Assembly: GCA_026027325.1 (NCBI GenBank)
Contig: JAMSLZ010000004.1
Coordinates: 62,001-126,000 of the forward strand
Direction of reading: 5' to 3'
Source of the DNA: Actinomucor elegans
Taxonomy: Eukaryota > Mucoromycota > Mucoromycetes > Mucorales > Mucoraceae
DNA: 64,000 nucleotides
Positions 29,495 to 40,107 of this stretch are shown here, one piece after another. The notes below the pieces were generated by a model, which searched no databases, was not told the DNA's origin, and saw nothing but the letters and a program-made list of their open reading frames with translations. Each line of letters begins with the position of its first letter. Within the stretch, counting starts at the first letter, position 1. The position numbers and the translations under genes were made by a program.

Positions 29495-32400
29495 ATGTCT
29501 CAAAACAACTCTACCACTCCGGTTACTGTACCTGACCTTCTGGCTAATACTCCCACTGCTACTTGTGCTGCTGAAGAAACTATGGAAGGTATTGAAACTG
29601 GTAACGTATCCGAACTTAGTCAGGCTAAGACTACTGAATCAGTCATGGCTATGTCTGAGGATCATAAAGAGGAAAAGGGGCCCATTGGTGATCTAGCTAT
29701 CAATATTTTAATGGATCGCCGAACTGTAGCTTCTCAGAGATATGCTAGTCTCCTCATCTCTGATGGTGCTGAACTTCTTGGTAATGATCCCGAGGCGTAT
29801 GACCGTGAAATGGAAAGGCTGATCAAGTGCATCGATACCTACAATAAGCATATCGATGTAATGGTGACCGCCAACAGGAAAATTCAAATCCACAAAGCTG
29901 TATCCGAAGCCATGCCCACGGAGAGAGCTCCTGCTACTAATAACGGTGATACTACTATCCTCATGCGTTTGGCTCCCAGAGATCTGCCCAAGTTCCAACT
30001 GGCTGGTGATACTGTTTACTACCCAGGCGAAACGGTATACAACTCAGTAGAACACTTTTTACGCACATTTGAAAAGACTCTTATTTCAACTGGCAATGAT
30101 GTTGAACGCACTTGGAAGCAGTACATTCAAGGTACTCTAGCTATGGATTATGACGTATGGATGAAAGGTGATTTGCTTGTACAAGATACTTGGGAAACGG
30201 CTCGAAAAGTATTCTTGGATACCTTTGGTGGGGCTCAAGACAAACTGGATGCTAGGCGTTTGGTGATGAATATGCGTATTCGCACCAATGAAACAATCAA
30301 CTCATTCAACTTGAGATTTACTCGTGCTGCAAGTGAAGCAGGCTACAGCAAGTTTGACAATACCATTGCTGATGCTTTTATGTATGCACTTCCCCAAGCT
30401 TGGCAACCCGCAATTAATACAGTATTGCATTCTAATGGCAAGAACTCTACTACTTGGATTGTAAGTGATATCGCTGCAGCTGCTCTCAATGTGTATGGCC
30501 AACAAGTCCCTGGTTCATTAGCCAATGAAAATGGTTTGTCAAGATCCAAGGGTGGTTTCGGCGCTGATATGGCCTCGCCTCAAGGCTCACATAACATCAA
30601 CAAAGGCAAACGTAAGGCTGAAGATTTTTATCATCACAAACGTACCACCAGTCCCACTTCTGCGTCCACGATTGATCGTTTCTACTGCCCTCGCCATGGT
30701 GGTAAGCTATCCAACCATGATGAACGCAACTGTTTCAGCATTGCCAAGCACGCTTCTTCGTCCTCTTCTTCTTCTGGTCGTGCTGGATCTATGACACCAT
30801 CTGGGTCTAGACCATTTACATTTTTGGGGAATAACAATGCACCTTTAAGGGCAAACGGTAACAATCCCTGCCGTTTTTGCAAGAAGCCTTGGTTCAGAGG
30901 GCATTCTTGCCAAGAATACAGACAAGCCATGAGGGCTAACCATCCTGGTCCCTCAGTTCTTGCAATTCGTGCTGACACTCTGGTCTCGGAGGAAGACGAA
31001 GATAAGAAGGTCAAAGAGGCGATGGAAGACCTCAATTATGACTGTAAGTTCGATGATGACAAATCACATAATACAAGAAGTACATTTAATCTAATGACAC
31101 CCATTTATATAGAGGGTCGTAGACTCGTTGCCAAGGTGGATAGCGGGAGTGATGTAGCTTGTATTAATAAAAAGATATTGAATAAAGACTTTTCTGATAT
31201 ACACATAAACAAAGTGAATGGTTATCTAAATTTTTTAGCACTCAATAACGAAGGCAAAAATAGTAAAGCTAAAAGGATCGGTAAAACACGACCTATGACT
31301 GTTACATACACAAATAATATATCCTTTAAACATGCTTTTGAAGTCGTAGAATTTAGTGACGTTATGGAAACTGAATTTGACGTACTCTTAGGTATTGATA
31401 TATTACCAAAGATGAATATCTATCTTGGAGGCGTTGCTTTTAACTGGCCTAATGACATTGCAAAAGAAAGTAAACAGTTTGAAAACGTTAACTTCGATAA
31501 TGACAAGCATTATGACCCTGACAATGCACTATACGGAAACACTGAACAAAGAAAAGAGTATATGAAAATGATTCAGGCTTCAATTAACAAAAATGCTACT
31601 ATAAAACCTAAAGCGGTATGCACTATACCTGAATCAATTGTAAAGATTCCGATGAAAAGTGGTGCTCATTGCTATGTAAGACAATACCCATTACCTGTTC
31701 ATGCGAAAGCAGAAATAGAGAAACAACTCAAAGAGTGGTTGGACAACGGTATAGTTGAAAAATCCAAGCCTAGCGCTAGATTTCATTCACCATTATTAGC
31801 TGTACCTAAAAAGGATGAAAACGACAAACTCACAAAGCTACGCATTTGTTGTGATTTGAGAAAAATCAACGCATCTATTTCAGAAGACTTACAAGAAAAT
31901 TTTGCTGTACCAAAAATTACTGAGATCTTCGATAGAGTCTCAAAAAAGGCAAAAATCATGTCTAAAATTGATCTCAAACAGGCTTATTACTCTTTCGCTG
32001 TTGATGAGGCTAGTAGAGAAGTATTATCATTCTCTTATAATCATATAAACTACAAATGGTGCCACGCGCCCTTCGGATTAAGCTTTCTTACAAGCCAATA
32101 CTGCAGGGTTATGAACATCCTCTTGGGAGACTTAGAAGGAGTAGAAACATATGTAGATGATTGTGTACTCTATAGTGAAACGATAGAAGAACATATTAAA
32201 TTGATAAACACAGTGCTCGAAAGATTGACTTCTGTAAATTTGAAGATCAATCCCGACAAATGCACATGGTTTCGAACGGCATTATATTTATTGGGCTTTA
32301 TTGTTGGACCTGGCATTACAAAGATCGATCACAGACGACTTTCAAACATTGATAAATGGCCAATTCCTAAAAACGCTGCACAAGTACGAAGTATTATGGG

Positions 32401-34606
32401 TGTGATTTCTCATTTAAGGGATTACTGTCCTATGCTTAGTAAAGTAGCTGCACCTTTAGATCAACTACGTAATGATAAGGATGTACAAACCAAATGGACG
32501 TCTTTACATACTGATCGATTCAATCGGATTAAACAGATTCTTGTGTCTAATGCCGTGCTTCACCAGCCTGATCTATCCAAGAAATTTTATCTGGAGACAG
32601 ACGCATCTGTATATGGGATAGCTTGTGCACTCACTCAAAGAGATGAATTTAATAGAACTGTACACATTGCTTTCATTAGCAAGTCTCTCAATTCGGCTGA
32701 GCGCAATTGGTCCACCAATAGACGCGAAACTGCTGCAATTGTATTCGGATTGATCAGATTTAGACCTTTGCTATGGGGGCATCCATTACCTGTCGAGGTG
32801 CTCACTGATCATATGGCTCTTACTTACATGTTCACGTCTACCACGTTGAACAGTACATTACAATCTTATATGGATGTTATTGGACAATTCAATCTGAATG
32901 TAGTTCACTTAAAAGGCATTGCCAATAAACTACCTGATGCACTATCTCGCGTTTACCCTCCTATTATTGAAGATCAAACGCTGGAGGGGGAGCAGGATCG
33001 CAATATTAAACGATTAGAGAAATGCATCTTACTAAGAAGAGCTTCATCTAACAATGACAAAGATAGATTTATTCATAAAAAGAAGATCTACTCGAAAGAT
33101 AAACGTTTGAACATCCTCGCGGTGAAGCTTAATAGTAAAGACTTCAAATCTAAAGGAACAGAGTATGCTTGTCCTCCAGCCCACGAGAGAGATCAAATCA
33201 TCCACGATGCACATGCACTTGGACATTTCGGTATTGAGAGTGTAGTAAAGCACATCCACACTTACCAGGGGTTACATTGGAATACCATCTACGCTGACTG
33301 TAAAGATATCCTTTCACGCTGCAAAGAATGTGCACTTCACAATGTATCTAAGAAGGGTTTCAATCCACAAAAATCTATAGTTGCATTCGAACCATTCAGT
33401 CATGTAACAATGGATCTCTTTGGACCACTTCCTGTAACTGAGGCTGGTAACATATATGGGCTAGTACTTGTCGATATTTGCACCAAATATATTATCACTA
33501 GACCTATACCCAACAAACAAAGTGATACCGTAGCTAAAGCTTTGATTAATATCTTTGCTGACTATGGATTACCTGACATCATTGGTAGCGATAACGGAAG
33601 GGAATTCAGGAACGGATTGATGCATACATTAACCAATACCTTGGGCATCCAGCACCGATTCTCTACACCTTATTATCCTCAATCCAATGGTGCTGCTGAG
33701 AGATCCGTGCAGATGGTGAAAAACACACTGCGGAAACTTTGTGGTAATGATACAAGTAACTGGGACGAAAGGCTAGGACTTGTACAATTATGCTGCAATA
33801 TCAAAGTAAGAGATCGCACTGCTAGTACACCATTTTCGTTAATGTTTGCTAGACAAGTAGACTTGAGCACAAATCATGATCCTAAAATGAAGGGCAAAAA
33901 GAATCCTGTATCAGTAAAAGAACTGGTAAAGAGAGCTGATTACATGGCTGACGTTGTATTTCCTGCTGTTGAAGAGAGAACACGTAAGATCGTCGAAAAG
34001 TACAATGAGGATTTCAACAAGAAGCATCGCATTATTGATATCCCAATAGACACTCCTGTAATGGTCAAATTACAAGGTGGTCGACCAACATCGTTATCGC
34101 CTCTATATGATGGGCCATATACTGTAGTTCGAAAGACACGTGCTGGCACCTATGTATTGAAGGACGAGTCGAATGAACTATTACATCGTGAATATGTACC
34201 CTCAGAACTCAAAGTCGTATCTATTGACGAATCTGCTATAGAAGAAGAACTGTTTGAAGTCGAGGAGATACGAGACCATAAAGATGAAAATGGCCAAAGG
34301 TTATATCTTGTAAAATGGGTAGGCTATGGTGAACGAGAAAATGACTGGATCTCAGTTGATGCATTTTCGTCTCCTGTCACTATCGAAAAGTATTGGGAAA
34401 AGGTGAGACAGTCAAAGCGATTAGCAAAGGAAAGGTTGAAAGACACTTACCAAAAGAAAACTCATACCAAATCACCAACTAAGAACACAATTACTGATCA
34501 AAAATCTGATAATGTGTCGAATAATAAGAGAATGCGAACTGGTGAGGTAACTGATTTAAATCATCCCATATCACAGACTAGACGTAGTAAAAGAAGCAGG
34601 AAGTAA
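29495..34606 (+). CDS. Ty3-A1 gag-pol polyprotein with chromodomain
   Basis: 1703 aa in one frame. Gag has a knuckle-like CRFCKKPWFRGHSC near 459. The protease has VDSGSDV (about 548). RT has YVDDCVLYS (about 886). RNase H has TDASVYG (about 1034). The integrase has HALGHFG/CKECAL, Asp in MDLFGPL (about 1306), Asp in SDNGREF (about 1365), Glu in AAERSV (about 1397) and a GPY motif. The chromodomain at about 1587-1640 (FEVEEIRDH, YLVKWVGYG) keeps its aromatic cage. A single frame for gag and pol is as in Tf1-like chromoviruses. The start is the first ATG, 31 bp after the LTR. Confidence 0.95.
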   Translation: MSQNNSTTPVTVPDLLANTPTATCAAEETMEGIETGNVSELSQAKTTESVMAMSEDHKEEKGPIGDLAINILMDRRTVASQRYASLLISDGAELLGNDPEAYDREMERLIKCIDTYNKHIDVMVTANRKIQIHKAVSEAMPTERAPATNNGDTTILMRLAPRDLPKFQLAGDTVYYPGETVYNSVEHFLRTFEKTLISTGNDVERTWKQYIQGTLAMDYDVWMKGDLLVQDTWETARKVFLDTFGGAQDKLDARRLVMNMRIRTNETINSFNLRFTRAASEAGYSKFDNTIADAFMYALPQAWQPAINTVLHSNGKNSTTWIVSDIAAAALNVYGQQVPGSLANENGLSRSKGGFGADMASPQGSHNINKGKRKAEDFYHHKRTTSPTSASTIDRFYCPRHGGKLSNHDERNCFSIAKHASSSSSSSGRAGSMTPSGSRPFTFLGNNNAPLRANGNNPCRFCKKPWFRGHSCQEYRQAMRANHPGPSVLAIRADTLVSEEDEDKKVKEAMEDLNYDCKFDDDKSHNTRSTFNLMTPIYIEGRRLVAKVDSGSDVACINKKILNKDFSDIHINKVNGYLNFLALNNEGKNSKAKRIGKTRPMTVTYTNNISFKHAFEVVEFSDVMETEFDVLLGIDILPKMNIYLGGVAFNWPNDIAKESKQFENVNFDNDKHYDPDNALYGNTEQRKEYMKMIQASINKNATIKPKAVCTIPESIVKIPMKSGAHCYVRQYPLPVHAKAEIEKQLKEWLDNGIVEKSKPSARFHSPLLAVPKKDENDKLTKLRICCDLRKINASISEDLQENFAVPKITEIFDRVSKKAKIMSKIDLKQAYYSFAVDEASREVLSFSYNHINYKWCHAPFGLSFLTSQYCRVMNILLGDLEGVETYVDDCVLYSETIEEHIKLINTVLERLTSVNLKINPDKCTWFRTALYLLGFIVGPGITKIDHRRLSNIDKWPIPKNAAQVRSIMGVISHLRDYCPMLSKVAAPLDQLRNDKDVQTKWTSLHTDRFNRIKQILVSNAVLHQPDLSKKFYLETDASVYGIACALTQRDEFNRTVHIAFISKSLNSAERNWSTNRRETAAIVFGLIRFRPLLWGHPLPVEVLTDHMALTYMFTSTTLNSTLQSYMDVIGQFNLNVVHLKGIANKLPDALSRVYPPIIEDQTLEGEQDRNIKRLEKCILLRRASSNNDKDRFIHKKKIYSKDKRLNILAVKLNSKDFKSKGTEYACPPAHERDQIIHDAHALGHFGIESVVKHIHTYQGLHWNTIYADCKDILSRCKECALHNVSKKGFNPQKSIVAFEPFSHVTMDLFGPLPVTEAGNIYGLVLVDICTKYIITRPIPNKQSDTVAKALINIFADYGLPDIIGSDNGREFRNGLMHTLTNTLGIQHRFSTPYYPQSNGAAERSVQMVKNTLRKLCGNDTSNWDERLGLVQLCCNIKVRDRTASTPFSLMFARQVDLSTNHDPKMKGKKNPVSVKELVKRADYMADVVFPAVEERTRKIVEKYNEDFNKKHRIIDIPIDTPVMVKLQGGRPTSLSPLYDGPYTVVRKTRAGTYVLKDESNELLHREYVPSELKVVSIDESAIEEELFEVEEIRDHKDENGQRLYLVKWVGYGERENDWISVDAFSSPVTIEKYWEKVRQSKRLAKERLKDTYQKKTHTKSPTKNTITDQKSDNVSNNKRMRTGEVTDLNHPISQTRRSKRSRK

Positions 34607-34867
34607 TGACACGCAACAGTGAAAGAAACATTAAGTTCTCACTTGCCCGGTCAATATACAAAACTAAACAAAAAAAATATAATAATATACTGTCACGCAG
34701 TTATGCCTTGGAAATTGTATCTCAGCAGTTGATATCATACTACAGTAAAAATAAACCTGGTAAAATTGAATCACTGGAGAACAAAAAACAACATAACACG
34801 TAGATACAACTTCTTGTTATTCTTTACTAATGTCGACTCAGTGTGCACTGACTCTAGTGGGGGAGCA

Positions 34868-35169
34868 TGTGGTGAAATAGCCACATAATTGAAGTACAGA
34901 CAGACTAGAGGCCTGTGCGCCCTAGCTGTAGCACATACATACTAAAGCATCATTGATTACCTTATACAGCGATACAGTCCTTAAACAGAGATACGTCCTT
35001 CTTATACTTCTTATATGAACACAAGTAAATAACCTTCAGTCACAATTCAACGAGTATAAATACAAGCTAGAAAAACTAGTTAGAAATAACTAATCACATT
35101 TAAGTTGAATAAACTATAACCAAGTTATAATCGACTTACTACCTGCTTTTATATTTTAATTTTACCGCA
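34868..35169 (+). repeat. Ty3-A1 3' LTR
   Basis: 302 bp, same as 29163-29464, followed by GCTAA. Confidence 0.93.
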
Positions 35170-35682
35170 GCTAACACTGACAAGCGGAACTCTGACTCTG
35201 AAAAAGCTGAATCCGAACTTCAAACACGTACATCCGTTATCCAAAACGAGGCAAGCCCTCCCAAAGTGACCCCAACTGATAAAGAAGGTGCCTCTCCGTC
35301 GAATGGTCCTACTCTCGATAATCTGGTACATGTTTTCACTGATCCATCCAAAGACAAAGATATCGACATGGTTTTGCAAGAACAAGACGTTGAAATAATT
35401 TCCTCGCCTCCCTTTGCCGGCTCAAAATATTTGGACTCCGGAAAATTAACTTCTAAGGCTGATACACCTATGAGCGACTCTTCTTGGGAAATGTCTCCTG
35501 ATTCTACTTATTCGCCTATGAGTGTTCAGAGTCGAACACTAGGCTGGAGGGGGGATAATGTCGGGTTCAGAACGAAAGGTATTCCAGAGGTTCAAGCCGC
35601 ACCCCGGACCAAGCGTAAGTTCAGTCCGATAGTACCTTCTGGAAGAAGCTCTAAAAGAAATAAGCTCTACAGTATGTTGTAG
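35170..35682 (+). pseudogene. Ty3-C C-terminal coding end
   Basis: Last stretch of the Ty3-C frame, in phase with 29091-29162 once Ty3-A1 and one TSD are removed. Ser/Pro/Asp-rich and low in recognisable motifs, ending in a basic segment (KRKFSPIVPSGRSSKRNK). The stop at 35682 lies within the 3' LTR. Confidence 0.75.
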
Positions 35683-35962
35683 ACATTTCTAGAGATTTCG
35701 AAAGATTACCATCGCGGGATGGCCAAGACATTCAAGAAGATTCCAGATCCTCAATGTTATATTTAGAATCAGAATCAACTTCACTTTAGAATAGTATAAA
35801 TATATGCTCCCTTCTATTAAATAAAAATCATCAACCCTTTAACTATTATTTACTCTATATCTAAAGCACTCTCCTACTATATTACATAATATAACTACCT
35901 TATTAAGTAGTCTGTACTACATCGCTTTTACTCTCGCCGGAAAACGCAAATACAATTTTACA
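35559..35962 (+). repeat. Ty3-C 3' LTR (about 404 bp)
   Basis: Begins TGTCGGGTTC just after a polypurine tract (GGCTGGAGGGGGGATAA, 35542-35558) and ends CAATTTTACA. It contains a TATAAATATA box and an AATAAA signal. The partner 5' LTR is not in the window, so the ends are inferred. Its end lies 11 bp upstream of the tRNA gene. Confidence 0.65.
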
Positions 35963-35973
35963 GAAAGAGAAGT

Positions 35974-36047
35974 GGTTTCTTGGTGTAGTCGGTTATCACG
36001 TCTGCTTAACACGCAGACGGTCGGCGGTTCAAGTCCGCCAGAAATCA
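35974..36047 (+). tRNA. tRNA-Val (anticodon AAC)
   Basis: 74 nt with a complete cloverleaf. The acceptor stem GGTTTCT pairs with AGAAATC, the anticodon stem TCTGC pairs with GCAGA around the loop TTAACAC, and the T arm is GGCGG-TTCAAGT-CCGCC. The B box GGTTCAAGTCC is present. No intron. The anticodon AAC reads GUU (Val). Confidence 0.96.
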
Positions 36048-36048
36048 A

Positions 36049-36055
36049 TTTTTTT
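36049..36055 (+). terminator. RNA polymerase III terminator
   Basis: A run of seven T residues one base after the tRNA discriminator base. Confidence 0.85.
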
Positions 36056-36099
36056 CATCTTCATCTGATGGTGTGTATAGTCTTCTCTATGTTATTCTG

Positions 36100-36220
36100 T
36101 CTGTTGGTATTGTCAGGTACGCACAGGCTTGTGTGTTACCTTCAATTAATTATAATGTCGTGTGCCGAGATATATGTTTTATAGTCGATTCCAATAAACG
36201 TGTACAAAAGATTATATATG
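36100..36220. repeat. Dispersed repeat with TGTCAGGTAC and CGTGTGCC blocks
   Basis: Contains GTCAGGTACGCACAGG and, further on, TGTCGTGTGCCGAGATATATG followed by a TTTTATAGT...CCAATAAACG block. The same blocks recur at 38060-38095 and 38250-38290 (forward) and at 37990-38050 and 38340-38405 (inverted). It may be a degraded LTR or MITE family. The exact ends are unclear. Confidence 0.5.
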
Positions 36221-36358
36221 AGACAAAAGATACACTATTTTCAGAAATTATTCGTTCACAAAAAATAAAAAGTATCGCTCATTTAAAATTTTAAATACTA
36301 ATCATTATAAGAAAAAAATTTCGCTCATCTTCAGATTTTGTATTTTATTAAATCTAAA

Positions 36359-36478
36359 ATGAACAGAGTTTTGTTTGAAGATGGTAAAGGAAATCTTACT
36401 GATGAAGATGGTGTAGAAGTTTCAGTTGTAGATATGGAAGTAGACGAAATTGAGTGTTGTGTTTGCACAGTGAAATAA
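36359..36478 (+). CDS. Small acidic ORF (39 aa)
   Basis: MNRVLFEDGKGN onward, with an acidic centre and a CCVC motif near the end. It lies just upstream of the Tc1-like fragment and could be part of that decayed element, or chance. Not recognised. Confidence 0.25.
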   Translation: MNRVLFEDGKGNLTDEDGVEVSVVDMEVDEIECCVCTVK

Positions 36479-36508
36479 TAAAGAAGACTAAAAAGAGTAC
36501 TTTTTGAG

Positions 36509-37070
36509 ACTGTGCTTTATTAATAAAGATGAATATAAATATGAATGTGGTGAAATAGCCACATAATTGAAGTACAGACAGACTAGAGGCCTGTGCGCCC
36601 TAGCTGTAGCACATACATACTAAAGCATCATTGATTACCTTATACAGCGATACAGTCCTTAAACAGAGATACGTCCTTCTTATACTTTTTATATGAACAC
36701 ACGTAAATAACCTTCAGTCACAATTCAACGAGTATAAATACAAGCTAGAAAAACTAGTTAGAAATAATTAATCACATTTAAGTTGAATAAACTATAACCA
36801 AGTTATAATCGACTTACTACCTGCTTTTATATTTTAATTTTACCGCAATGAAGATCCTATAACTATGTCTAAACTAAACCTATTTATACTAATCGTCTAT
36901 CTAAGTGTGGTGAAGAGGATTTAAGAAGATGTTATGTTATAGGTCTATGTTCTAGATATATATCCATCTGAGACATGAATCTTAAACATATCAACTCATA
37001 AGTGCTTCCGTAAAGATGAGATTGATAATGAACAAGTTATTATTCATACAATAATCTCTATTCTATAACA
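36509..37070 (-). repeat. Solo LTR D, copy 2, interrupted by a Ty3-A solo LTR
   Basis: Flanked by TTGAG on both sides (36504-36508, 37071-37075 includes the copy). After subtracting the 302-bp nested LTR and its 5-bp duplication the length is 255 bp, exactly that of copy 1 at 126-380, to which it is the reverse complement. TSD plus lack of internal sequence indicates a solo LTR. Confidence 0.75.
36546..36847 (+). repeat. Ty3-A solo LTR (302 bp)
   Basis: Nearly identical to the Ty3-A1 LTRs, with a few substitutions. TSD ATGAA (36541-36545, 36848-36852). Copy 1 of repeat D, at about 342-356 in reverse, shows the site before insertion with a single ATGAA. Confidence 0.93.
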
Positions 37071-37511
37071 TTGAGTATCCTCTGGAAGACATTACGAACT
37101 ACGACAGCTATCTGGACCTCAAACCGCCTGAAAAACCGGTGAAAGTAAAGCAAGAGGTCGAACAGCAACCATATGAAACTAAAGTAGAGGATGAAGCGAA
37201 TAATAAAAAAACCAGAACCTATAGATCGCACAAAGCCGAGGTCAAAAACTATTTTTTTTATCTAGTACATGAAAAAAATAAGAGTATTCGCTCTGCAGCT
37301 GCAGAGCTAAAAGTGCCTCAGAGCACAGCTCAAAGCTGGATGAAAAAAGCAAACCAAGCTGGTGACGATGACTTTGAAGAGAGAAAATCTGGTAGTGGCA
37401 GACCAGTTGGTAGACCTCCTATTTTGGGATTAGAACATAAAGAGTTCTTAACCAATTTAATCGACGAGAAGCCTTCTTTTTAGTTGTGGATGAAATGATG
37501 GAAAACCTTAT
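37071..37511 (+). pseudogene. Tc1/IS630-like transposase N-terminal fragment (HTH)
   Basis: Open frame entering from the LTR-D boundary. It includes a helix-turn-helix region (SIRSAAAELKVPQSTAQSW) and an AT-hook/GRP-like basic stretch (GRPVGRPPIL), as in Mucorales Tc1/IS630-like proteins. A frameshift near 37479 (a stop in CTTCTTTTTAG) is followed in another frame by VVDEMMENL. The DDE domain is missing: LTR-E sequence starts at 37512. Confidence 0.65.
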
Positions 37512-37984
37512 TGTCGTATACACGCTTATATTCACAGGCTATACATACGACATGTCTCAATTAAAGCTATCTAACTGCGTAACTGATTGACCCGTCAAAC
37601 AGGTTTCACCAATCAAGCAATCACGCATAATCAATTAAGCTTCTAGATCGATTCATCATCACTTGTCATTAACATTACTCATCAGTAATAATACAAGAAC
37701 CAATACAAGAACTGTACGTTTACTTGTATAAACTAATTCTACCGTAACTTGCAAGTAATCGGCTAAACATGAATTATTGTTTCATTCATTCATTCATTCT
37801 CAGCAGTACCTGTCAATTGGTTAAACATAAGACCTTTAACTAATATAAATACACCTTCATTTTATGATCGAAATAAAGGACAATTAATAACTATCTTATT
37901 ACCAATCAGTAATCTGATTACATATACAAGTCTTATTATTATTATTACGTGAATCTTTAGTCTTTAGCTACTTCGGATTCAACA
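37512..37984 (-). repeat. LTR E, minus-strand copy (473 bp)
   Basis: On the minus strand it begins TGTTGAATCCGAAG and ends GTATACGACA. It is repeated in the opposite orientation at 40108-40590. TG/CA ends and a TATAAATA box fit an LTR. It contains a short ATTC microsatellite (37781-37800). Its flanks do not match each other, so it is not a simple solo LTR. Confidence 0.65.
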
Positions 37985-38466
37985 ATATATATTCTTTTGT
38001 ACACATTTATTGGAACCAACTATAAAACATATTATCTCTGCACACGACAGTATGTCGAAGGTGTCAGGTACACACAGATTTGTGCGTAACCTTTTAATTA
38101 GTATAAATATCAAATAGAACGCTAAATGAACAAAGATTAGCTTTTATCTCTTAATTACACGTTTATATAAATCTATACTAAAATATACATCTCTGTTCAC
38201 GACAAAGGAATAAAGGTTATTCTTTATCTCTTAATTACTGTTGTGAGCAGAGATGTGTCAGGTACACACGGTTTTTGCATGCAACCTTTTTAATTAGTAT
38301 TAATATCAATTATATCTTAGAATAATAAAGAGTATCTTTTATCTCATATAATCTTTTGTACGCATTTATTGGAATCAACTATAAAACATATATCTTGGCA
38401 CACGACAGATGTATATTTTAGTGTAATTAAGAGATAAAAAATAATATTTATTCATATAACGTTCTA
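37985..38466. repeat. Patchwork of dispersed repeat blocks
   Basis: Forward and inverted copies of the blocks seen at 36100-36220 (GTCAGGTACACAC; GGCACACGACA). A further internal duplication has TTTTATCTCTTAATTAC at about 38141 and 38221. No coding sequence. Confidence 0.5.
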
Positions 38467-38683
38467 CGTAGTGGATATAACTATTTGACATAGAATAGTA
38501 ATAGAAGTGTACCTGAATAGTTAACTTGTGTAATCGTGACTAGTTATATTTACTCTATGTAACCACAACCCAGCCTATTAATAACAGAAGGCTAGCAGTA
38601 GTAAAATAAATCTCTCTCTTGTTTTCTGTCTCGTTAATTAAACACGTACCCAACTAATTACGAACATCTCAGGAAACATCTCA
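38467..38683 (+). repeat. Ty3-B solo LTR without clear TSD
   Basis: About 217 bp, close to the Ty3-B LTR but with several substitutions and a changed first base (CG for TG). No duplicated 5-bp flank. It is followed at 38684-38752 by a 69-bp piece of LTR E. Confidence 0.85.
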
Positions 38684-38752
38684 ACATATACAAGTCTTCT
38701 TATTATTGTTGTTACGTGAATCTTTGGTCTTTAGCTATTTCGGATTCAACAC
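38684..38752 (-). repeat. LTR E fragment (69 bp)
   Basis: Matches the end of the 37512-37984 copy (ACATATACAAG to GGATTCAACA). Confidence 0.75.
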
Positions 38753-38789
38753 TCCTATTATAATCTTCTTTCTACCTACGTACACAACA

Positions 38790-40068
38790 GCGACCTATCT
38801 CGTTGATAAACTGTGATGCCAGAACTTTCACGAGAGTGTTAAACACTCGTATAGCGAAAGTTGCTAACCAAATCATTCAACCAACACAAACAGGATTCAT
38901 GAAAGGAAGATTTATTGGTGATAATGGGCTGGCGCTCCACCTCCTACTCTAACAGGCTCGTTACCGTAAATGCAAGGGCATAGGTTTACTACTCGACCAA
39001 GAAAAAGCTTATGATAGAGTCCATCCACAGTATTTGATCAAAGTGTTAGAAGCTTTCGGTTTGCGCCCAAGTTTCATACATTGCATCCATAGCCTATTTT
39101 TTGGAAACTCAACACAAGTGAATGTTAACGGATTCTTCTCCCCATCAATTGAGCAACAAAGAGGACTAAGACAAGGCGACCCATTATTTCCAATACTATT
39201 AAACCTGGACTTAGAACATATGTTACTAGCTACCAATCAAGACTCATCCATAACTGGGTATCAATACTGTCATGATAGTAATGTACATAACGTCAAAACT
39301 TTAGTCTATGCAGATGATGTCTGTGTTATTCTACACAACCAATATAATTATAGTAGGTTACAGAGTCATTTCAACCGATTCTCGAAGGTATCGAATGCCA
39401 AGTTCAATCAATCCAAGACTGAAGCCTTCTCGCTAAATGGGAACCAGGATGAAGGATGGAAACCCTTTTTGCAACAATATCATATCGCCAACTATCACAC
39501 CAATCGCTCACCAGAACCTTTTCGATACCTAGGGCTCTGCATGGTTTACACCATGGCGCAGCGAGACTATATTCAAGACAAACTAATTGCAACCGTTAAT
39601 GACCAGATAACGAGATATTCCGTTAATCATATCTCCTTACGAGGACGAACCACAATCATAAACACCTTAATTATGACCAAGATATGATATGTTTTGAGAC
39701 TGTTTCAGCCTACACAAGTTTTCTTTCAGAAGATGAAGTCCTTGATGTACAACTACGTATGGCGCAAGAAATATCCCCTCGTCTCATACAATCAATTATG
39801 TCTACCTCTGGTCCAAGGCGGTCTGGGTCTACTAACGCCAGAAACACAACACAGGATCTTACAGGTTAGACATCTTCGTCATCTTTTCTCCAACTCGCCT
39901 ACATCTCTGCTAGTTCAACCACTCCTGCGATACCACCTGTCAATTATCACCAACAGCAAAACTCCAGTAACTTTATCATTCTTTGTTCCTGAATTGAAGA
40001 AACATGAAATTAATCATCCAACATCTATCATTAATGCTTGTCACTGTTGTATTCCACCTACTATCTAG
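38790..40068 (+). pseudogene. Non-LTR (LINE) reverse transcriptase, decayed
   Basis: Reads RPISLINCDARTFTRVLN, then TGFMKGRFIGDN, DQEKAYDRVHP, the RGLRQGDPL motif, the catalytic YADD box (LVYADDVCV) and a C-terminal segment continuing in another frame from 39694 to 40068 (WRKKYPLV, LPLVQGGLGL). At least one stop (near 38952) and a break near 39686 show it is dead. Endonuclease and 5' part are absent. RT type is L1/Tad-like in general. Confidence 0.85.
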
Positions 40069-40107
40069 CATCGACATAATAGTAAGGAATCAACTGTTCA
40101 TTTATGT

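Larger units (their letters stand above)
29163..35169 (+). mobile_element. Ty3-A1 chromovirus, full length and intact
   Basis: 6007 bp with identical-looking 302-bp LTRs (29163-29464, 34868-35169) and TSD GCTAA (29158-29162, 35170-35174). A single uninterrupted gag-pol frame, identical LTRs and a polypurine tract (GTGGGGGAGCA) make it a candidate active element. It sits inside the C-terminal region of Ty3-C. Confidence 0.95.

Noticed and set aside
34606..34803. 65-codon ORF downstream of Ty3-A1 pol
   Set aside because: It lies in the 3' untranslated/polypurine region of the element; no counterpart with conserved frame is visible in Ty3-A2.
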